From the NCBI GenBank assembly GCA_036924285.1, contig JAYKYS010000005.1, forward strand, positions 5,208,001 to 5,272,000: a stretch of 64,000 nucleotides of DNA, written 5' to 3'. Shown one piece after another: positions 58,138 through 64,000 of the stretch (positions are counted from its first letter, which is position 1; every line of letters starts with the position of its first letter). Origin of the DNA: Asterella californica. Lineage: Eukaryota; Streptophyta; Marchantiopsida; Marchantiales; Aytoniaceae. The notes below the pieces were generated by a model that worked only from the letters and a program-made list of their open reading frames with translations, had not been told where the DNA came from and did no database searches. The position numbers and the translations under genes were made by a program.

Positions 58138-59733
58138 CTACAACTCACGCTTCACTTGAGAATAGTTACGTTGTCTATCTGTTAAGATCCGAGCTCCATA
58201 CCTTGAAACAAATCGCACACCTTCTGTATCTTCTTGACCAACCGCCCATCCAATCGCTTTTGGACTCGTATCAACAGTCAATACCACAGGTCTCTCGCTC
58301 TCGTAGTTAAGCCTCCTTAGTACAAGTGGAGACTTCAGAATCTCCTTCAGTTGCTCCATTGTCTCCTGATGTTCTTGCCGCCAAGTAAACCTCCTCCCCT
58401 TTCTCAGAAGTGCATAAAGAGGCTCGGCAATGTGTGCATAATGAGAAATACTCACACGAAAGAACACACAAGCTCCCAAGAAACGTCGAACCTCAGTGAT
58501 GTTAGTACAGTCAGCTATTCTTGCTATAGCATCTACCTTCTTTGGGTTCGAACGCCTTCCAAAAGTACCACACAGATGACCCACCACCACAATCTCTGAC
58601 ATTCCAAAGCGAGATTTGGTACCTGACAGAGTTAGGTGTACCTCTTCCAAACGCATCAGAATCTTTTCTACATCTCGAATGTGGTCTGCAACGAACTTTC
58701 TACATCCATCCGTAGCTTCGTCTTTGTCTTCCATCGGACATCCTTTCATGAGAATATCATCCAGAAACGGGATAGTGACCTCAGGTACAAACTCTCGTAA
58801 TACCTTATGCATCGCATTCTGCATATGGGCTATTGAGTTTGTCGCACCTTGAGGAAGAGTACACATCCGCATCAGTCTCAAAGATGTACGCATGGTAGTC
58901 AAGTCTCTACTCTCCAAAGCAAGCTGAAACTGATCATAACCTGAAAACAGATCTCCAATAGAATAGATTGACCTTCCAGCAAACGCCTCAGCTACTTCAT
59001 CAACCACAGGTCCTGTCTAGACGTTTCGAATCGTGATGTTGTTGGCAAGCTGCAAGTCTTGGATGAAGCGTAGAGCTCTTGTCTTCTTAGGTACTGTGAA
59101 CCATCGGCTAGAGTACGGAGCCATAGATGGTTCAAGAATACCCATCTGTATCCTTTCCTTCAACAACTCAATGACCTTCGTTAGTAAGGCACGAAGGAAT
59201 GAAATCGGCTTCAAGTCCCAAGGTACGTGAGGAACAGTGAAGATAACCATCGGAGCTATCACACTAGGATCCACACAACCAATCTCTCCAGCTGAGAAAG
59301 AAAATGCATTACCATGACTAACTATCACCTTCTCGAAAGTTTGCTTTTCCACTTCAGTCAAGAAGCCACCTCCTCCTATCTGAAGCTGCTCGAGTGTCTG
59401 CTGAGTAAACTTGTGTCCTACTTGTGTAGGATTTCTAAGCACAGGCTCAGCGGTCATCAACTCCATCTGCTGTCGTGAGTCAACGGATAACTGGGTCGCC
59501 ACAAGCTTCACCTTCCTTGCTACAGCTTTATACTTGGCGTGTACTTCCGCTTCTTGATGAGAGCCACACCAACAGACTGCATCCTTCCATCCATTCTCCA
59601 GTCTCGGATGAGGACGATACTGCAAGTCCGAGACAATCTCCTCATAGACTTCACGAGAATAGATGGGGAGGACCACCCTACCTCCCATTTGCTCCATCAA
59701 CTTATCTACATCATCGAGCCAACGAACAAAAGA
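58138..59733 (-). pseudogene. divergent reverse transcriptase and RNase H start
   Basis: One frame broken by TAG at 59017 and 59734. Upstream half: VIFTVPHVPWDLKPI, GILEPSMAPYSSRWFTVPKK, ALRFIQDLQLANNITI. Downstream half: YSIGDLFSGYDQFQLALESR, CTLPQGATNSIAHMQNAM, TIPFLDDILMKG (FLDD catalytic motif), VVVGHLCGTFGRRSNPKKVD, EVRRFLGACVFFRV, then VVLTVDTSPKAIGWAVGQ starting RNase H. This is a Ty3-like polymerase well removed from the classical plant lineages in the LPxG block (CTLPQGATNS) and in FLDD. Confidence 0.8.
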
Positions 59734-60035
59734 CTATACACTTACGAACTCCTCATAAAGATCAGAAATCATCTCTTCTTCCTTCAGAACTTCTGTACAG
59801 CGCAGATCTGCTGCATATTTCTCCATCTGCCTTCTACTTTTCTCAGTCAGATCATCTACTCGCGTGAACTCACTCCAATCATCAGAATTGAAAGTCATCA
59901 GACTAGATTTCCAACTATGTACAATATAACTACCCTCTGAATCTTGAGCAGCCTCTTCACCAGCCTCATGTGATCTCTCAGGCTGCTCAAGCGGGATCAT
60001 AGTAGCAATAGATTCTTCACTCTTGCTATCTCGTC

Positions 60036-61000
60036 CTACAAGAGTGGTTTCATAAAACCCTTACTCCTACAGATAGGAGAATCTCTCAAGGTCTGTCGGT
60101 TTTGTTTGTGATTCGTACGAACAGTCAGAAACTGCACAGAACGTCTATCATATGAACTACGGATCCTAGCATAATGAGATCCATCATCCATCACCTTGAT
60201 CTCCATTCGAAGTGCAGTGATATAAGGCTGATCAAGAATCACAAGATATGAAGCAGAAGATTGCACGAAGAAGTGCTGATCTACATCCACATCACTTATC
60301 TTCACCTTCACGTTAGGACAAGCGCCGTATAGTTCACCTTTCTGGTTGTTTGTAGCACGTAACACCCAACCATGGTTCAGCTCGATAGACCACTGACCTC
60401 TCTCATACACTTCCCGTGACATGATGTTGATCTCAGATCCGTGATCAACCAAGGCATCAACAGATTCAGGTAAACTCCCAAGGCGAACTCGTGTAGCAGT
60501 CGTAGCACGAGTCCAATGTCTTTTTCTGAAGTCACTATCACTAGCTGGACTCTCTTCACCAACTTCCTCATCGTCGAACTCAATAGTGTTGGTATCAGCA
60601 ACTAGCGATTCTTGCTGGTAGCCTTGGTCATCAACTTCCTGAAAATGCACTTTTCCAAACTCCGCATCATTCACAGAAGCTCCTACCACATCTATCATTT
60701 GACTTTCTACTTGTTCAGACATCATCTGTCTCTTGCGCTTGATGATGTCGATGATCAATTCGTGAAACTCCCTCTTTGCAATACCAAGAACTTCTCGGAG
60801 AGAAAACTCGATTCGTGCATCCAGTATCCTCTGCTCCAAGATGCTCTTCAGATTAGTAGAAGTTTCAATATCAGCCGTCAACTTGTAGGCCGGTCCCTTC
60901 CCCTTCTCTTGGGTAGTAAACCTCCTTCCATCCACAGTTGGCTCCTGCTGGGATCTCTGCACGTCCTCCATCGGAACTGATGCATGTGGAAGAGCTTGAG
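60036..61000 (-). pseudogene. protease region of the integrase-less element
   Basis: Frame from 60971 includes ATTATRVRLGSLPESVDALV followed by DHGSEINIMSREVY. DHG stands where D[ST]G is usual. Later ACPNVKVKISDVDVDQHFFV and YLVILDQPYITALRMEIKVM fit the rest of a retropepsin-like fold. A frameshift near 60055 leads to the linker frame (60000-59734) before the reverse transcriptase. Confidence 0.65.
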
Positions 61001-61196
61001 AAGTAGAGGAGATGTCCCCTGGAGGAGCTGCTCGTCTCCTTGTGACCCTCCGTCTATCCCCAGTCTCCTAAGGAACTCCAGTATCAACTTCAGAGGCTTC
61101 TCGTCGCCTCTTTTCCTCCATAAAAGCATATTGTCAATGAACGTGTTTATCTACATCCAAGAATGCTCTGATAGAAGCAGCATCTACAGGATCTCT

Positions 61197-62590
61197 TTAT
61201 CCTGTGACCCTACGAATAGACTCGACTCCTCTCTTCAGTATCTCAGAAGGAACTGGAGCCACACTCTTCTCAGCAGTCCTATCTAGCAATGTAAGACTAG
61301 AAGAGACTTCAATATGCCCAGCATATACATCAGAATTTACCAACGGTGCCATCAACGCAGTTGTCGTTGCAACCGCAGCAATCTGAGATAGACTCCTCAT
61401 ACCTCCTCGTCCAAACTGCGTGCTCAACGGCTCTCCAGTAGAAGAAAGATGCAGCCTATCGTTCTGATAGCGAACCACACCATCTCGCAAAGTAGCTGTG
61501 AGCTCTTGACAGTCTCCTCGGAAATGATCAAGACTATCACATCATATACATTTAAGAACAGGAGCACCTCCTGACGTGCAGCAGCAGGCGTCAGTGGCTG
61601 CTCCCTTTGCAAGTTAGCTAGCTCCACGTTCAGTTCTCGCATCTGCCGAATAAGATCTTCAATCTATTTCTGTTGACCATGGTTCTCCGTAGGTCTCTAA
61701 ACAAGTGCCCTTTGTGCAAGAACTGACACAACTGGCATCAGAGGAACTGCAGTTGGGACAACAGGTCTGGGAGCAAAGGCCAAAGGCTGCTGTACTTGAG
61801 GAGCAGCATAAGGTTGAGTGACCACTTCTGCAAGCGGACGTCAACTCACAGCCACTCTTCCTCTCCTCTATCTCGTCAGTACAGCCACAGCATCCTCAAC
61901 TCTCCCCCAATCCATAGTAACATCTCCTTCAGCCGATCGATCTGCTAACATGAAGCATAATCTATTTGTCGTAACATCATCGGTAGCTTGCAGGAAAAGC
62001 TCTGTTCTCTTAGCATCTAAGGTTATGCGCTCAAGAGTTGAAAGTTATCGGTATCGCCGATCAAACTCTCTCAGTGATTCATTCAGGCTCATCATACGAC
62101 CAGGTTGCTGCTCAACCCAGTCCAGAAACGTCCTCCTAGTAACTCTTTCTGAATCTTCTTCAAGAAACTCTTCTTGAAGAGATCACTCAAAATTCATCCA
62201 GATTCCAAGATTTCTTCTCTTTACATCCCTAACTTGGTCCCGCAACTCAGGAATGACAGCTAATTCAAAACTTGCTATAATCTCAGCATCAGTAACTCTA
62301 ACCAGTTCCAATCTCTCCTCTATACTCACGCAGATATCTAGAAATATCTCTACCTTCAAACCTTCCATATCTGTTCACAATAGCTTGCAAGGCCTTGGTG
62401 GACTTTAACTCATCCCCTCCAACGATCGGATGTTGTTGGACCAAGGCCGCAAGCGTCTTCAGAATCTCAGCCGTATCCAGACCAGATGCAGATGTCGCTG
62501 TAGCCGTTGGTGTTACAGAAGGTGCTGCAGTTTACGTAGATGCAGCAGCCGTAGAAGTAGCAGCAAAAGCGCCCTTGCGATCCATCTCTT
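61197..62590 (-). pseudogene. Gag of the integrase-less element
   Basis: Starts about 62583 with MDRKGAFAATSTAAAST, a stop, later VNRYGRFEGRDISRYLREY, then in another frame VIPELRDQVRDVKRRNLGIW and ERVTRRTFLDWVEQQPG. The knuckle C-I-stop-CDSLDHFRGDC at about 61549-61510 has TGA (61544-61542) where the related Gag at 51-52 kb has Trp. GRGGMRSL follows. Same Gag family as the nested non-autonomous element. Confidence 0.7.
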
Positions 62591-62661
62591 CTCCTTGTAG
62601 TAAACTCAACCTTGTCAATCAATCACCCCAAGAGCTCTCAGTGGAAGCATAAGATGTCAAG

Positions 62662-63420
62662 TGAGAGTTTTCTTGGGAAGGGCGTAACCTTCTGGCTGTG
62701 TTATGACCGTGAAGACTATGATATGTTTATTCAAGGAAGCACTAGGTTTCTAGTTGTGGTTGGTTAACTCAAAAGATAGGCTTCAGGTTATAAGGTGACA
62801 CTGCAAAACACTCATACAGGTCTCTTGGCTCTTCTGATATGTTCAAGAAGCAAAGTTCAGGCTTAACAAGCAATGATAAGATAAGACGATGAACTTTGAC
62901 ACTCAAGATTGAGAAATATGTGAAGGTTTAGACTTCTAAACTTCTCCTACATGTAAAAGAGGTCCCACTGAGCACACACACGAAGTTTCAGCTTGAGATC
63001 AAAATTGTACACGGTTCTCCAGATCTCGTTCTCTAAAGTTGCTGCTCTAGATTGAGAGCTTTTTCATACCCCCTCTGCTTCAGCGGCCGCTCTGAATTAC
63101 TCACTCACTAAAATGACTTGAAACTTTTTAGACAATTGTAGCCCTGTTGACAATGAACGCAACCAGGAAGGTTTGAAGCGATTTCCTCGATTCTGCTGCA
63201 ATTGACACTGAAAACTCCAAATCCAACAAAAGTGATGCAATTCTAACTCAACTCGAACTTCAAATTGGCATAACTCCTTGTTTATTATCCAAATCGATCA
63301 AGAATTTCATTGGCAGTGCTTGGCATGACGAGCTCTATCTTCATGTGCTCTCAGATTTTGCAGTGTTCTCACCAAATGCTCGAACTCTCCTTTAGACCTC
63401 TGTTTCTAAATTTAGAGTTA
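62662..63420 (-). repeat. LTR, right copy (5' LTR), truncated
   Basis: Partner of 56444-57355. Truncated on its outer side at about 63420, where the sequence changes to an unrelated coding-like stretch. No target duplication can be checked because the outer end is lost. Confidence 0.7.
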
Positions 63421-64000
63421 GCCGAAGCGAAGTGGTCATTCATCTTGAGAATTGACGAAGCGGGGAAAGAAAGAGATCTTCTATTTGTCAATACTTCGGT
63501 GCACGCACCAGTGGAGACGATCTGAAGCTTTCCTCGGCTCTTCAAGGAGTTATCTCAAAAGAGAAACGATTATCACATCGGTGACTTTCTTGATGCAAGG
63601 AAGAGAGAGGTAGCCGATGCGATCATGGTGATCTTCTGGCTGAAGAGGACAACCTACATGTCCAATTGGCAGATTCATTTCATCGAGGAGCTCTTCGTCA
63701 GAAAATGAGCGCACTGGACAAGGATTCTTTATCGACATGTGCAGAAGTTGTGGGTCGAAGATGATATGGTCTACATCGGAGCATTTGTCTCGATCTTCTA
63801 CATAGGAATGAGATTATTGACCGAGGCGGACAAGACGAAGTTGAGATTCATCGTCAAAGCCGAAGAAGATGAATTCAAGGTCGAACCAACTCCACAACGA
63901 GATGTGTCGATGGAAAAACTCTTCGACGAAGTCATGGACGAAGAGATAACCACCGAAGAAGTGACGATGATAACAGCGAAGGAGCTTGAGATCATCAATT
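63421..64000 (+). pseudogene. coding-like region of unknown family running off the window
   Basis: One forward frame stays open for about 193 codons except for TGA at 63523-63525 and 63706-63708. It reads FLDARKREVADAIMVIFWLK, then YMSNWQIHFIEELFVRK, a TGA, LYRHVQKLWVEDDMVYIGAF, and an acidic end (EEITTEEVTMITAKELEI). The sustained frame and balanced composition suggest a decayed protein gene, perhaps the N-terminal ORF of another retroelement, but no family is recognised. Confidence 0.4.

Larger units (their letters stand above)
56444..63420 (-). mobile_element. LTR retrotransposon lacking integrase, nested in the Athila/Tat-like RNase H
   Basis: Direct repeats 56444-57355 and 62662-63420 (TGAGAGTTT at the left edge of both) are diverged LTRs. 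Between them, on the minus strand, are gag, protease, reverse transcriptase and RNase H. The right LTR lacks about 174 bp present in the left one (about 56775-56948) and ends abruptly at 63420. The left LTR edge on its right side is unclear; 57356-57780 is non-coding. No integrase lies between RNase H (ends 57781) and the LTR, so it was deleted or never present. Confidence 0.75.

Noticed and set aside
1..64000. CRISPR arrays, bacterial operons or an integrated virus
   Set aside because: No regularly spaced identical repeats with unique spacers, no polycistronic layout, and no capsid or envelope-like genes were seen; all reverse transcriptases group with LTR or LINE elements.

Overview
The window looks like transposon-rich nuclear DNA of a land plant or close streptophyte relative. 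The reasons are one spliceosomal-intron gene of the plant mitochondrial TatB type, several plant-type LTR retrotransposons (an Athila/Tat-like Ty3/gypsy with a tRNA-Asp-like primer site, Ty1/copia fragments), an L1-type LINE, hAT and PIF/Harbinger-like fossils, and a 5S-rRNA-derived sequence. Two Gag families with a C-x2-C-D-x3-H-x4-C knuckle followed by G[KR]GGM are of a kind I associate with seed-free plants and fungi, so a bryophyte or other non-flowering lineage is my guess. The sequence does not prove it.

Layout. 1-7.2 kb: DNA-transposon fossils (hAT-like transposase, partly inverted) and coding-like scraps, including an FCP1/NIF-like phosphatase fragment, set between repetitive stretches. 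7.2-23 kb: mostly anonymous sequence with a PIF/Harbinger-like fossil at 11.8-12.4 kb and several short tandem repeats and foldbacks. 23.0-24.9 kb: a 5'-truncated LINE on the minus strand with a poly(A) tail and a diverged target-site duplication. 26.2-28.2 kb: the only confident host gene, a six-exon TatB-like gene on the minus strand. 30.3-38.5 kb: the highlight, a decayed Ty3/gypsy element on the minus strand whose polyprotein order is Gag, protease, C5-cytosine DNA methyltransferase, reverse transcriptase, RNase H, integrase and a PHD-finger remnant. 39.2 kb: a 5S rRNA-derived sequence with A- and C-box spacing retained. 40.2-44.1 kb: copia pieces and LTR fragments. 44.5-63.4 kb: a nest of three elements. 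An Athila/Tat-like gypsy on the plus strand was split by a young non-autonomous element (two 1,727-bp LTRs differing at about five sites, with only a gag between them) and then cut in its RNase H region by a third element on the minus strand that lacks integrase.

How it fits together. The methyltransferase sits inside the pol reading frame between protease and reverse transcriptase, so the ancestral element would have made it as part of its own polyprotein. With a chromatin-reader type PHD finger after the integrase, the element would have carried both a DNA-methylation writer and a possible chromatin reader. Every open frame of this copy is now broken: single stop codons, mostly explainable by one C-to-T or G-to-A change, plus two compensating frameshifts around RNase H. 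Retrotransposon-borne C5 methyltransferases have been reported, as I recall, in dinoflagellates and charophyte algae. The combination with a PHD finger, and a copy next to a plant TatB-like gene, deserve checking. Outside the TatB gene I see no intact host gene.
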